Assembly (NCBI GenBank): GCA_934045075.1
Contig: OW203724.1
Coordinates: 6,063,473-6,127,472, forward strand
Reading direction: 5' to 3'
Length of the DNA: 64,000 nt
Source of the DNA: Yponomeuta sedellus
Lineage: Eukaryota > Arthropoda > Insecta > Lepidoptera > Yponomeutidae
The translations under genes were made by a program, and so were the position numbers. A model generated the notes under the pieces. It did no database searches. It worked only from the letters and a program-made list of their open reading frames with translations, and was not told where the DNA came from. Of the stretch, positions 21,599 through 32,894 are shown one piece after another. How positions within the stretch are numbered: the stretch's first letter is position 1; every line of letters begins with the position of its first letter.

Positions 21599-22700
21599 TC
21601 ATTTAAATGCAAAAATAAAAATGAGAGTTAAAACATACTCCTTTTTTTTGACCAAATTGGTTAGGTTGAACCAAATTTTGAAGCAGCAATAGCATTTCAG
21701 AGTTGTGTAAACTACGTCCAAATTAAGTCTTCTTGGTCTTTGCGGAAAAGCATTCCAATCGCCATCAAAATATAACTTTACTTTGATAACTTCTTCTTGA
21801 TCGTAAAGATAAGCTCGAATGTTAGTCACTACCTACAGGATCATCAGATTTGCGCTCTGGTCTTATGCTTTTGTAGATCCAGATATTTTCATTCCCATAT
21901 TTTTTCACAAATGTCTAATCTATCTGAATCACTTCAGTGATTCAATATTTATTTATTAGAGAGTCGAGCTTCTTGAGTAGCATATACATAATCTGAAGGC
22001 AAATGAATTTCTCTATTCTTGAGTATGCGTTCGATTGAGCTGTGAACCGAGTCACATTCCATTTGTGTGTGACCACGCACAAAATATTTTAAGTTATGAT
22101 TACTTTATGTTTGATGCTAAAATTAAGCAATGCCCAATGCCCAAAATTACCCAGTATAGTCTTTTGGTTTTGGTAGGTACAACCGTCTGACACAATCATT
22201 ATTGGTTGTTTCTCATGGATGCAATGCCTCTCTAGGTAGTCAATCAAAAATGAATCAAATGTATTGGCAGTCATATCAGCAGCTGTTCCTGTACAGCAAT
22301 AACATGTGCGGTGACGAGATTTTAAATTGAAGATCGGGAAATTGTGACAAGTTAACTTCGTCTTAAACTACAATCTACATACATGATCAGAGTACTTAAA
22401 TTTTTTTCTGACTGCAATAATCCTTAGAAGCCTTAAATTCCTCAGTAACAGTTTGAAATGTGGGTTCCCAATAAAGTTTATTTGTTTCCTATCTTTTGTT
22501 TCCTTTCAAGGCTTGTGTAAAAGTTTTTTTTAAAAAGCCTCTCCTTAGATTGGGTTTGAATTTAGAATGTTTGGGTTTGGATTCAGTTCATTATTAACAG
22601 AGGTATCAAACTCAGATTGTGTAACCCATTGTTGTACTGCAGTTGGCTTTAAGGATAATGTGTTAATGATAATTAACATCATCAGGGACCTTCATAATCT
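21599..22700 (-). pseudogene. decayed DUF7869-type (RNase-H-fold) transposase remnant
   Basis: On the - strand, from about 22360 down: FNLKSRHRTCYC, TAADMTANTFDSFLIDYLER, IMIVSDGCTYQNQK, FSIKHKVII, then (frame changed) GHTQMECDSVHSSIER, NREIHLPSDYVYAT, then VTNIRAYLYDQEEVIKVKLY. The order 'SDGC.YQN ... GHTQME.DSVHS.IE' is the C-terminal half of a transposase-like family frequent in insect genomes. The SD and GHTQ(M/N)E.D segments probably hold catalytic acids. Stops and frameshifts separate the pieces, and only faint N-terminal traces remain up to about 22700. It lies upstream of the visible cropped exons and probably in one of that gene's introns. Related to, but distinct from, the copy at 29410-31064. 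Confidence 0.6.
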
Positions 22701-22704
22701 TTAT

Positions 22705-23400
22705 TGGACGTTCTGAATCATTTGTAAGAAAATAAAAAAAAAATCATTATAAATGGTAAGTTTTTAACAGCACAGGTACCAACAACAGCAGCTTAAACTG
22801 CTGTTGATTGTAGCTTTTCGACTGTTGCTTATAATATACACAACACATCAAGAATATTTTAGCTGATGATGTGTTGTAAATTATGCAATCAATCAAGCCG
22901 CAAGAAATTAGATTTCATAAAAAAGCAAAATATTCAACTACCAGTATTTCGTTTTTTACTACTTTTTATGTTGGCACCTACTTTTAAAGTAAAAACAATC
23001 TACCTTCTACTAACGGCACTTAGTAAATGTTCCAATTATAACACTGATCACATATTGATATGAATAAAAAGAATTTCAGCAAATTTTTCAAATTATTTCT
23101 GGCGTACATTACATTACTAGTAGATAGGTGATTTTGGCAGACAATACTATGTCAATTTCACATAACAATATTGTCATGGTTCAATAACTTTTTAAATATA
23201 GGCTTTTTGACCTAGGTGTTTTTTTCCAGTGCATGCTAAATTTAATTTTAAAGCGAACTGCATTAAAAAGTCAAAATCGCAAAAATGTCAGTTAGGTGGT
23301 ATTGATTCTTAACCGTCGATATGCATATTAAATAATACTATAAAATAAATGTTTGTCATACAAAATGGATTTATATAATTTTTTTTATATACATACTTTT
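22705..23400. other. AT-rich DNA, no gene seen
   Basis: Nothing recognisable apart from the short inverted pair 'aacagcagctta/ taaactgctgttg' near 22785-22806. Confidence 0.45.
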
Positions 23401-23402
23401 TT

Positions 23403-24535
23403 TTTTTAATCGGTCCCTCAATTCTGAGGATCGTGACCATATACAATAGTTCTCCATTTGTCTCGGTCATATGCGCAATGGGATGCGTGCTGAATGGATC
23501 CCCCAGCTGCCTTCTTTATGGCATCGGACCAGCGCATTGGTGTTCTGCCTCTCGCTCGTCTGCCCTCTAACTGGCCCAAAACGATCTGCTTCTCTAGGCT
23601 ATGACGTCGTGACCGCATAATATGCCCAAAAAAGCTGAGGGACCTCTGGCGACAGACTGAAGACAGTCGCTTCGTTATACCGAGCTCGTTAAGTATAGAA
23701 ATATTGGTTCTGAAGGCTGTCCACGGGATTCTGAGCATTTTCCTCCAACACCACATCTCGAATGCATCGATTCGGCTACAGTCGCGGCTTTTAACGCACC
23801 ATGTCTCGGCACCGTAGGTGAAAATGGAGAACACCAGTGACCGAACCAGCCACACCTTGGTTTGCTGACGAATGCTACGGTTCCTCCATATCTTGTCCAG
23901 ATTCGTCATGGCGCTCTTGGCCATACCAGCCCTGCGGCGTATCTCCTCAGTACAGCTGCCATCATTAGTCACCAGAGAACCGAGATAAACAAATTGGTTG
24001 ACTTTGTCGTAGCCTTTAAGAGCGTCTGTTTGCGGTAGGAGTTTAGCTCTGTCTGCTACCATTATTTTGGTTTTCGAATGGTTAATTTTTAGACCAAGTT
24101 TGGCGCTCTCAATTTCAATCTTTTTAAGTATAGCAGCCATCTCCACCTCGCTTTGTGCCACTATCGTGGTGTCGTCTGCATATCTCAGATTTGTGATTTT
24201 GCGGCCACCTACAGCCACGCCACCATCCCAGTCCTCAAGTGCCTTCCGCATTATATGCTCGCCATAGATGTTAAATAGCTTTGGAGACAGAATGCACCCC
24301 TGACGTACGCCACGTTCTGTATGGAAAGTATCTGAATCATTATCTTCCAGTTTGACGAAGCAAGTGCCATCAAGGTACAGATTCTGAATTAGGAACACAA
24401 GGTGCGCGGGGACGCCCATCACAGAGAGAACCTCGAACATGGTGTTCCATTGCACACAGTCGAAAGCTTTGGCGTAGTCGATGAAGCACATTACGAGCGG
24501 TTTATTGAACTCACGACATTTCTCTATATACATAC
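23403..24535 (-). mobile_element. 5'-truncated non-LTR retrotransposon (RTE/craniofacial-development-protein-2-like RT)
   Basis: A single uninterrupted frame of 371 codons (24533-23418) covers the C-terminal two thirds of a reverse transcriptase. In order it has FIDYAKAFDCVQW (palm, first catalytic Asp), ERGVRQGCILSPKLFNIY, LRYADDTTIVAQS (YADD), FVYLGSLVTNDG, and the C-terminal YGAETWC...W...R.I.. / FGHIMR block. The endonuclease and RT fingers are missing. It ends with a poly-A-like run, and 'aagtatgtatat'-type direct repeats on both sides look like the target duplication. Intact frames in a dead, truncated copy imply recent insertion, probably within a cropped intron. Confidence 0.85.
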
Positions 24536-25582
24536 ATACTTATATAAAAATACTTGTTCATGCAAGCCGGGATTCGAACCTATGACTTCCCAAATGTGAG
24601 GCCAGTGTTCTGCTGCTATATTTTTTTTCTATTAATTTATTTCATTCGCAGTTTACACACTCTTCCAATCTTGCCTCCAGTAAACCCATACAATCATAGA
24701 AGAATCCCCTTCTACTTAGCATACATACTTACATACAAATTACAAAACAGAAATATTATATAAAATATTGAAAACACTAAACAGAACAAAAGTTGTAGTA
24801 AATGACATTCTTATTGATAAATTGAATTTAATTGACAATTAGATTGACAAGTAGACCTGTATAAATTCATCTTTGTAAGAACAGTGTTCTTAATTGTTTA
24901 ACATGTGAGTTTCATTTCCACAGGGGCTGCTACATTTGTACAAAAGGCTTCAGTTGGGGGGTATTTTCCTGTTTGTTATGTCCTTGCCTGGTTACTGGAG
25001 TACAGATTATCCAGGAGCCTGTTTCACAGAACAACAATTCAATAGTTTTCTATGACAATTTGATGTATATTTCATAGTCAATTAATGAATATACTAAAAG
25101 ATAAAAGATAATTTATTTAAAAACTAATACAAATACTAATAGCAAATAATAATCTGCTATGCAACATACCTCAAATTAACATAACAAACCACAAATTGTA
25201 GTTTTCCTAAACTCTACCCTTCACAATTTGTGTGGAAGTTCAATAATTCTACACAACTGGTGAACTCAGTTAATGAATTTTTTAATGCTCCTTTATTATT
25301 ATTTAAATTCAAATAAGTAATTGTAATTTGATACAGGCTATACTATATTATACTATAATTAATATCATCATATATTGCACTATCTATTCCATTTGCATAT
25401 TTATTTTTACAAAAATGGCAAAAAATTGTTTTTTGGCAATTTAATTTAAATGTATTAGTTTAATTGTGATCACATCAACAGGCAGAGTTATCTGAAACAT
25501 AGCAAAACCTTGTAGGACTGACAAAATACCAAGGGTAGTAAATGAGAAAAATGTCTGAAACTTTCTTATCAGATTGACGCAA
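24536..25582. other. AT-rich DNA with one MITE
   Basis: A MITE-like inverted repeat at about 25015-25215 (gcctgtttcacagaacaac / ttgtagttttcctaaac) is related to the one at 13868-14029. A SINE-like tRNA B-box, 'gggattcgaacct', lies at 24571, and 'atgtccttgcctggttact' at 24979 is shared with 41529. No exon. Confidence 0.45.
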
Positions 25583-25730
25583 CCAATCACTTCTTCTTCT
25601 TCTTCAGGCTATATTAGTCCACTGCTGGACATAGCCCTCCCTAATGAGCGCCATAGCGCCCTGTCTTGAGCTTGCCACAACCTGCCAACTGAGAAGCTGG
25701 CCTACTACAGCCCCACTACCACCGCTTCGT
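25583..25730. repeat. second copy of the (TTC)n-edged repeat
   Basis: It matches 21205 onward for about 80 bp ('ttcaggctatattagtccac', 'tggacatagccctcccta', 'gcgccatagcgc') and then differs. Confidence 0.55.
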
Positions 25731-26149
25731 CACCACTTTATATGACAAGGAAGAATTTTCAAAATCATTCCCTATATTAGTATAAACATGATAAGTAGAA
25801 TACATAGCTAACCTTAAATACATACTCAGTGTAAATCACTTTGCTACCAACAATAATAGATTCATAGATTTATTCTCTGTCAGTAGGAAAGTCTGCTCTG
25901 CTAGACTGTTCATGAGTGGAATCATGAGCAATTTAATGTATAGGTATATAGGTAGTATAAACTCAACCAAATCAGTACAAACATACATACATTTATGAAC
26001 ATTCTAAAGTTTTTTTCTGTGTGGGAGTAAATAGTCATTTTAGGCGCCACATATCATAGAATGGGCGATAATAATAATTATAAATCAAATTAACAGAAAT
26101 TGAATGGATTTTACTGAAGCACGGCATTGTGTTCTTTCGTAGTATCTAC

Positions 26150-26640
26150 CTACGTTACCTACTGAGTAACAGGAGGCGCTATGTAGGTACCACTATTACG
26201 CGTATTCGTTCGACCAAACATGGCGGCCTAACAGCTGACTATTGGCCGGTACGGGGCGGGAGCAGCGTCATATGGCAGCCATAATCACAAATGATAGCAA
26301 AATCACATGTTTTTGACTTATTTCGTATTTTTATAACGTTGGAGACCCAGCTAAATGCGACTATAGAGGCATCCAAGTCAGATTATCGGCGACCACGCCG
26401 GTTACACTTACCCAATGAAAGCGTGATCAGATGCTTCTTCCTCGTATAAGTTATAATCTTCCACTTCTAGCAAACACACATCATTACCGTGTAATGACAT
26501 CACTTATGTCCACAAAACAAGTCTGCTAAATATGTTTCACATCCAAATTACACACAAAATCGTAAAATGATTAGCTTTTCATTAGACAAGAACCACAATG
26601 GCGGGAAATGACAATAAGCTCAGTCAGGTGACGCTAACCA
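26150..26640 (-). promoter_or_regulatory. possible 5' region / first exon of the cropped gene
   Basis: This is locally GC- and CpG-richer DNA (catggcggcct, ggccggtacggggcggga) about 5.4 kb upstream of the first visible cropped exon, in the right place for its promoter and non-coding or short first exon. No AP-4-like N-terminal peptide was read from it, so this rests on position and composition only. Confidence 0.25.
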
Positions 26641-27529
26641 ATTTCTAGCTGTCACAACACGAACGAATGGTGAAATCACTTTGAAAGATAATTATCACAC
26701 ACAAATTATGTACCAAAATTATTCTTTTTGGTAAAATATGAAGTTATAAACTTTTACAAACAGTAATTTAGATGGACAAGAGCGCACAAGCGAACATCGA
26801 GAAGAGTAGTGTTGCCATGCCAGCCAATGCCAACGGCTACCTACCACCAGTGTGACCAGATTATTTTTGTGAAAAATACCGAATTGCCCTGAAAAATTAA
26901 ATATATACGAGAAATATACCGACTGACCCAGGGAAAATTATACCAATAAAAATATTGGTTATAAAAACATTTTTTATTTACTTCTAATTATTCATCATCA
27001 CAATAAATGTTGGAAATATATTTTAAAAATCTATTTGTTGGATTAAAAGCCACACAGCGTCCATCTGCTTTTATGCCTTGCTTTTTAAAATTGACGATAC
27101 ATTTTTGTTGTTAAATCTATTTCATTGTTCGGTTTTTATTAAATTTATTGGAGAAAATATGCGCTCGCAGGCAGCATTGGACTACTAAAACTAGAAATAT
27201 TCGCATTATTTTAACGTACCATTACTGTTAGAAATTTTTCCAACTTCGACCCAAAATTTTTCAGTAGAAATGGGTGAGCCCGTACTCGGAGACTGTAACA
27301 AATTATTTACTTTGCGATCAAGTCTGAGTGTTCTATATTCTTCATCAACCAACTGTTTTTTTGTGGCTGTAGGTACCTACTTCGCATGGGAAAGTTTCTA
27401 TTATATTATCCAAACTGCTGAATTCTTTATTGACAGTGACATCCGTGATTGACAGCAGTATGTGGGTCAAGAAATTTCTGTTCTCTAAATTTCTTTTTTT
27501 TCTAAATTTCTAGGAAGTATTTTGCAAGC

Positions 27530-28611
27530 ATGGCTAACAAAGGCTGTAGAATGACAAACACACTTAAGAAAAAGTACTTTCGGTTCACTTCTTTAATTTT
27601 TGCGACAATGCTAGAGTGTGGACCAACATCACATTCGTTGTGTCAGCTGCGAACCCAAATACATTATTTATATCTAAACCTTATTCGGATAACTTTGATG
27701 ACAAAGCATCAAATAAATGACAGTCTCATCACTTAAATCGACTAAATCAAGGAATTTGGTCTGTTTAATTACATTTGCTAACACTTTGACTGTTGTGACA
27801 TCTGTGCTTTCGTAAATTACTATTGAATATACTGGTTTACCTGACGGAGATGCAGTTCGAAGTAATGTCCTCAATCATGTCTTTTTCAAATTGGGGTCCT
27901 AAGACTTTATATGTAATAGCGGCTGCTTTTGTCTTTTTGCAGGAAAATTTTCGCAATTTCGGAGTCGGGAAAACACTTCACTAGAACATCAGTAAGGTGG
28001 TCCATAGCTCTAAAAGTAATGTTGTGTTCCGAAAGAAAACCGCACAAAAGCAGCTCCGCTTTCTTAATTTCGTTTTTAAGTTGTGTTTTCTTGAAAAATG
28101 TATCAACCTGAAAAAAACACATTGAACAATCCAAAAAATTTGAGTTTAGCAAATTTTAGAACTCTAGAACATTACTATTACCAATACTATTAGAACATTA
28201 GAATTTATTGCACACCATGAAATAAAATAAAAACGGGGGTCTTATCGCTAAAAGGGATACCTACCAGACAACCTTTCGATGGATATAACTACCCATGACT
28301 AACAATGACTACGATGTACCTATATAACGCTACCAAGTTAATAATAAGTTTTTTTACCTTTGACTGTCCTTTATATTTTTCCAAGTTGGATTTGTGCTTT
28401 TTTGTGTTAGCATGTTGCTCTATAGATGCTAATCTACTTTGAAGTTTGGCACTGCATTCTTTACAAAACGCAGCGTAGTCGTCATCCTTATAACGAGAAA
28501 GCCACTGATGAGATTGTTATGGAATTTGCTCCCATTTCGACAAATAACTTTGCTGAAAACTGGACATGTTGATGGATGGATACGTAATAGGTCACATCGT
28601 GAATAGCGCAC
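27530..28611 (-). pseudogene. hAT transposase with BED-type zinc finger, decayed
   Basis: On the - strand, one exon (about 28508-28360) reads WLSRYKDDDYAAFCKECSAK ... SIEQHANTKKHKSNLEKY, a BED-like Cys2-His2 finger, and ends AAG|GTAAAA. After TTTTTCAG the next exon (from about 28108) reads VDTFFKKTQLKNEIKKAELL and continues in frame for about 65 residues. Further down, in shifting frames, come fragments ESTDVTTVKVLA, KFLDLVDLSDETV and SVCHSTAFVSHACK, matching the order of the DDE/RNase-H part of hAT transposases ('ESTD', 'C.CHS..L...A'). Multiple stops and frameshifts kill it, and the C-terminal dimerisation region was not recognised. Confidence 0.65.
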
Positions 28612-28612
28612 T

Positions 28613-28739
28613 AATTTTCAATAGTTAGATAACTTTTATCTGAGGAATAAAAATGGCGGTTTGACAGCTTATGTATGAAAATTATGTCAAACCGCCATTT
28701 TTATTCCTCAGATAAAAGTTATCTGACTATTAAAAATCA
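28613..28739. mobile_element. small near-perfect fold-back MITE
   Basis: The arms 'tttatctgaggaataaaaat' and 'atttttattcctcagataaa', with their extensions, pair over about 50 bp around a loop of about 25 bp. It is inserted close to the 5' end of the hAT transposase gene. Confidence 0.65.
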
Positions 28740-29409
28740 GCCCTAAGTAAAATAAAAACAAAAACACGCACGCCCTATTTACATATCGCTCCTTGAATGC
28801 AAGAGGGCCACAAAGCTTATAAAGAGTTTTTTACAGTACAGTCGAAACAAAATTTTTTAAATGTTTTTTTGCAAAATACATATGTTTTTTATAAATAATT
28901 GTACACTATTATATACCATTAGAAACGTCGTTTGTTGCTGTATCTTATTGAACTAAAAGCATATTGAAAATTATTACACACGCTCTGAAAAATGTAGATA
29001 AGTCCCTTTTGTATTCAAAACCAAACCTGTTATTAGAAGAAATATTCCAAAAATTAAATAAAAAGATATTAAATCAAATAATTTTAATAATAATTCTTTA
29101 TAAAAGTCAAACAAATAATTGTTTAAAATTACAAAATAACGTTCTTACTATTTAAAATGGCCAATGATATAATAATAACGTTATTTTTGCCATACAGTCT
29201 TCTTGTAGAGATTAAGAAAGTATAGAAAAAGCGTTATTGTCTTATAAACTACTTTTGTAGCGTCACTAATTCTTAATAGAAAAAACAAAAAATACTAAAT
29301 AATCATAAAATATTTTCGGACAATCATTAATTTCTTCTTCAATAACAAAATTAGATAACTTCTTTGTAGTCTGAAATCACATTGTAATGAACTAAAATAT
29401 CTGTTAAAT

Positions 29410-31064
29410 TTAATATTTGAACTGTAGCTTTAGTAATTTTCTATTTACAGTAAATCGGTAAAAACATAGATGTCCTTTTATGAGAAATTTATGTGTGATA
29501 CTTCTCAATTTTGGTAGATTGTTGACAGCATATTGATACAAACTTAACATAAACTTATTTATTTGCTGACCACAGCAATTGTCACTGAAAAAAACTACGT
29601 CTAAATCAGTCGAAGCTCTCTCGCTCATTTTTTCTAAATACATGTGTACACACGATCCTATCTCATTAACACCTCGTGCTCCTTCTCCCTCATGCCATAC
29701 AAAGCAACTTGTTTTATTTGCACCCAATTCAGTGATTGTAAAGTTCAGCAAATTTAATTTGGAAATGTAATAAAAGCTAGAAACCTGACCTTGTGGACTA
29801 GGCATTACAGCCTGTAAATCATAAACACATACCACAAAATTGTCACTCGCATTATTTTTATCCATTTCTTTTGCAGCTCGAGCCAGTGTTTTTTCTTTTA
29901 AATGCAAGTCATACTCCTCTTGAAGCAAAGTTTTTTCATCTGAATTTTGAAAAGCTGTACAGTCGTCACACTGGTCCTTTTTGGGTTGCCAGAAAGATAT
30001 ATGGTATTCATTGACAAATATATTGTAGTAAATTTTGTATGAAGCGTACGGTTTGCTCTTTGTTCTTCGTGACATAATCACGATGCAAATCAGCAATGCA
30101 AATGTTGCTCACGATGCAAATGGTGCTCTCGAACAACACTTTTTATTTCCGCCTCCAATTTGAACTGTTTATCGTGTTTTCCTCGTTTATCTTCCATTTC
30201 AATTCCCAAACCTTCGGATTTTTTCTTCACAACAGTTCTTATAGATTTGTCGGATACTGCGAGTGTATTCATGAAAAATAATTTGCATACACGGGTGCGT
30301 GCGCCGTTTTTTGGCAAATAATATGCCTGATTAAAGTTCTTGCGAGTGCTTCCGACACGGACATAATGATACTTTGGTTCAATTTGAGTAATGTTTTCGT
30401 TAATAAATTGCCTTTGACTCTTCAAGTCACCTGTCTGCCAGTACTTCTCAAATATATTTTGCCGTTGTTCATCCAAGAATTCGCTTCCACATTTCAATTT
30501 ACATTTATCTGTACAAGTAGGCCTCATTACTTTACCTTCAAATTTTTTTGTTGCAGTTGTGCGAGCTTTACCGGTGTTTATTAGAACCTTGGTTACGTTT
30601 CTTTTCCAAAGGGCAGGGTTGGCCTTCCTTTTTCTAGATAACGGCTGAGGTTCGACGCTTGCTGGTTGACTGTCGACACTGGGTGACAGGGTTTCGACAC
30701 TTAGCGGTTGAATCTGGATACTACTGGCTTCAATGCTCGATGACCGAACCGAGGTTTGCATAATATCAGTATTGGTTGGATGCAAAACGGTATCACGCTG
30801 ATCGATGTCTTAGTGAAAAGGCACGGATTTATCGATTATAGGTTGCGATTGTGCCCATGAAGGGCCAGGTTGAGGTGAATCCTGGTCTACAAATCTTACG
30901 TAGTTCTCAGAATCTGCAACGAAGTTTGGATCTTTGACACTATCATCTGAAGAAAAATCTTTGCTTGTTGAAGAAGAATCACTGGAAGATTCGCTAGAAG
31001 AATCAGACGATTCTACTACGAAGTTCTGACTGTTTTGTGTTTCGTTGATTTCATTATCAGACAA
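29410..31064 (-). pseudogene. DUF7869-type transposase gene, inactivated
   Basis: It reads from an ATG at 31064. An acidic Ser-rich N-terminus (MSDNEINETQ, runs of SSDSSS) is interrupted by a single in-frame TAA at about 30810-30812. It continues in the same frame through RKRKANPALWKRNV and a Cys-rich PTCTDKCKLKCG segment (C..KC..KC, possible zinc site) to about 30090. The frame then changes at a small tandem repeat of 'ttgcatcgtga', where about 50-60 family residues seem deleted. It resumes as SKPYASYKIYYNIF, NEYHISFWQPKKDQCDDC, VCVYDLQAVMPSPQG, TSCFVWHEGEGARG.NEIGS, VVFFSDNCCGQQINKFM and ITHKFLIKGH, then degenerates. DLQ, SDNC..Q and the missing GHTQ.E.D would be the catalytic blocks of an RNase-H fold. 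Lesions: one stop, one frameshift/deletion, and loss of the C-terminus. Confidence 0.65.
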
Positions 31065-31408
31065 TCCTGCCAGATCAGGCTATCAGCGAATGAGTTCGTT
31101 CCAGAAGAAAACCTGGTTAGATCTTGTGGATAATTTGCTACAAACTGCTGAGTGTCCATATCTGCAGGTGGAGAATGAGTCTCAAGGTGGTTGTTCGTCT
31201 TTGTCAATAGATTCTATTCTTGTGTTCGAAAGAACCATGTTTAAAATTGCTTTTGATCTGCTGGACATCCTGAAATAACATTATTAATATATTATTTCTT
31301 TCTCATACACACAAGATTATAGATAGGTTTCATTTTGAGAAAATGTTATGTAGAAAATAAAACCCCAGGTACTAACGAAATCGAAATAATAATATTAATC
31401 GAAATATA

Positions 31409-31606
31409 AGTTAGTAATGCAATTTGCTTAAGTCAGATGTCGCTGCCTGTACGTAATACAGAGAATATTGTAAAGAGGTTCGAAATTTCACTGATGCCGT
31501 GAGTCGCCCATTGGCTCAATTGGTAGAGCGCTGGTACGGATAGCCAGAGGTTGCGGGTTCGAATCCCGGCATGGGTGAAATTTTTAACCTCTAAATAGGT
31601 TTTTAA
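31409..31606 (+). mobile_element. SINE T copy with 15-bp TSD
   Basis: It is flanked by ATTAATCGAAATATA at 31394-31408 and 31607-31621. The insert starts mid-unit (agttagtaatgcaatttgct), contains the complete tRNA-like head (ccattggctcaattggtaga ... ggttcgaatcccgg) and stops at ..aaataggttttta, not at the longer tail seen elsewhere. The head is therefore internal to the transposed molecule. Confidence 0.85.
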
Positions 31607-31619
31607 ATTAATCGAAATA

Positions 31620-32045
31620 TACCAAATATTTTAAGTAAGATTGAATACAAAACGGACACATTTTAAAATATGGCACATTTGTAATGTTAAAAATAAATAG
31701 TCCAAAATAAATTAGAATGCAATATGGACTCATGTTAAAATATGGCCCTTTTGTATTATAAATTTCAAGTAACCTTCCATAAATTGGAATGCAAAAGACA
31801 CATATTTTAAAATATGGCACCCTTATATTAAGAATCATAAAGACTCACCTGAATTGGAATGCAAAAGGGACGTTTACCAAAATGTGGCACTATTGCAGTA
31901 AAAACTATAATGAAATTCAGATCAGTTTTTGGATTGCGGCCGTCTTGCATGAAAACTACGTGCGTTCTCCTCGAGTTCTGGGTCACAACTGAAAAAATGG
32001 CGGTCTTGCACTGAAGTCAACGTGCAAAGCGGCCAAATCAAAAAA
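31620..32045. repeat. subterminal repeat array of the 28787-32192 transposon
   Basis: Four diverged direct repeats of about 75 bp each include (a/g)gaatgcaaaa.gg followed by 'aaaatatggcac', at about 31635, 31710, 31788 and 31853. Two reverse-oriented cores follow at about 31940 and 31997. They echo the terminal inverted repeat. Confidence 0.6.
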
Positions 32046-32894
32046 AGACGGTTGAGCGGTTTGGTGTGAAAGTGAGCGAAAAAGATGGGTGTCTTAAGTG
32101 GACTCTAAAGTATCATCGATTTAGAGCTCAATTTTGCAATAAAACAGTTTTTTCCGCTTTTTGATTTGTGGCCCTCTTGCATTCAAGGAGCGATATGACA
32201 TGTCACATCGGTAAAGTCCCGAATTATTGAAGCAAAACCTTTCAAAGATAAGTTAACAGAACAGACGAACATTTTTGTAAAAACCGTAAAAAGATTCGAT
32301 ATTATTGTGTACATATATTGTGTATTATTGTGTAGTGTACACCAACATAATACTTACGCCGGATAATAGATACATAGTACATTTGCTCCCGGGGTAGATA
32401 GAGGTAATATATTGCTGTTTAATGTGACTTTGACATTTCCTCGTTTTTAATAGCTTTACAGGCCTACTTATACTCGTGTGAAATATTGGTATTTTTGTAC
32501 CCAATTAGATCAACGCATGTTTGCTTACGGCGTCCCCTTCTAGCCCTTCCATTTACATTTGCTTTTTATGAGTATTTTCTTCGCCATTATTTCTACATTC
32601 ATAATATATTTCAAATCAACGCATTTACATTTTGTAACACTACTATGTAATCCGTCTGTCATGTTTTCTTATCTTTAACTTGATCTTTGTTCGTAAACAG
32701 TAAAAGACAATATCCGGGAAATCCCCCTAACATAGGGACATCCCTATAGTGTTGCCACCACTTTTATTCAAAATATACCCAAAAATACCGACTTCCGCCA
32801 ATATACCTACCTACAAAAATACCGATAGTCCAAAAACCAATAAAATATACCGAAAAAGTATTAAAATACCGATTCTGGTCACACTGCCCACCAC

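Larger units (their letters stand above)
28787..32192 (-). mobile_element. DUF7869-type DNA transposon with 28-bp perfect TIRs and subterminal repeats
   Basis: Perfect 28-bp terminal inverted repeats begin CGCTCCTTGAATGCAAGAGG at 28787, with the inverse ending at 32192. The flanks are ATAT at 28783-28786 and 32193-32196. Because of symmetry this can also be read as a TA duplication with TIRs one base longer. The right subterminal zone, 31620-32040, holds several diverged repeats of the TIR core (ggaatgcaaaagggacg, gaatgcaatatggactc, gaatacaaaacggacac, gccgtcttgcatgaaaa). The coding region (29410-31064) encodes a DUF7869-type protein. A SINE is inserted at 31409-31606. The superfamily is not assigned with certainty. 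Confidence 0.75.
26848..32886 (-). mobile_element. hAT transposon, invaded by a second DNA transposon
   Basis: Terminal inverted repeats CAGTGTGACCAGA (26848) and TCTGGTCACACTG (ending 32886) are flanked by CCTACCAC (26840-26847) and CCCACCAC (32887-32894), a 7-of-8 target duplication. Both ends carry repeated AAAATACCGA-type subterminal motifs (left about 26874 and 26915; right about 32790, 32817, 32848 and 32865). Without the 3.4-kb insertion at 28787-32192 the element is about 2.6 kb. The decayed transposase (27530-28611) reads on the - strand. Confidence 0.75.
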
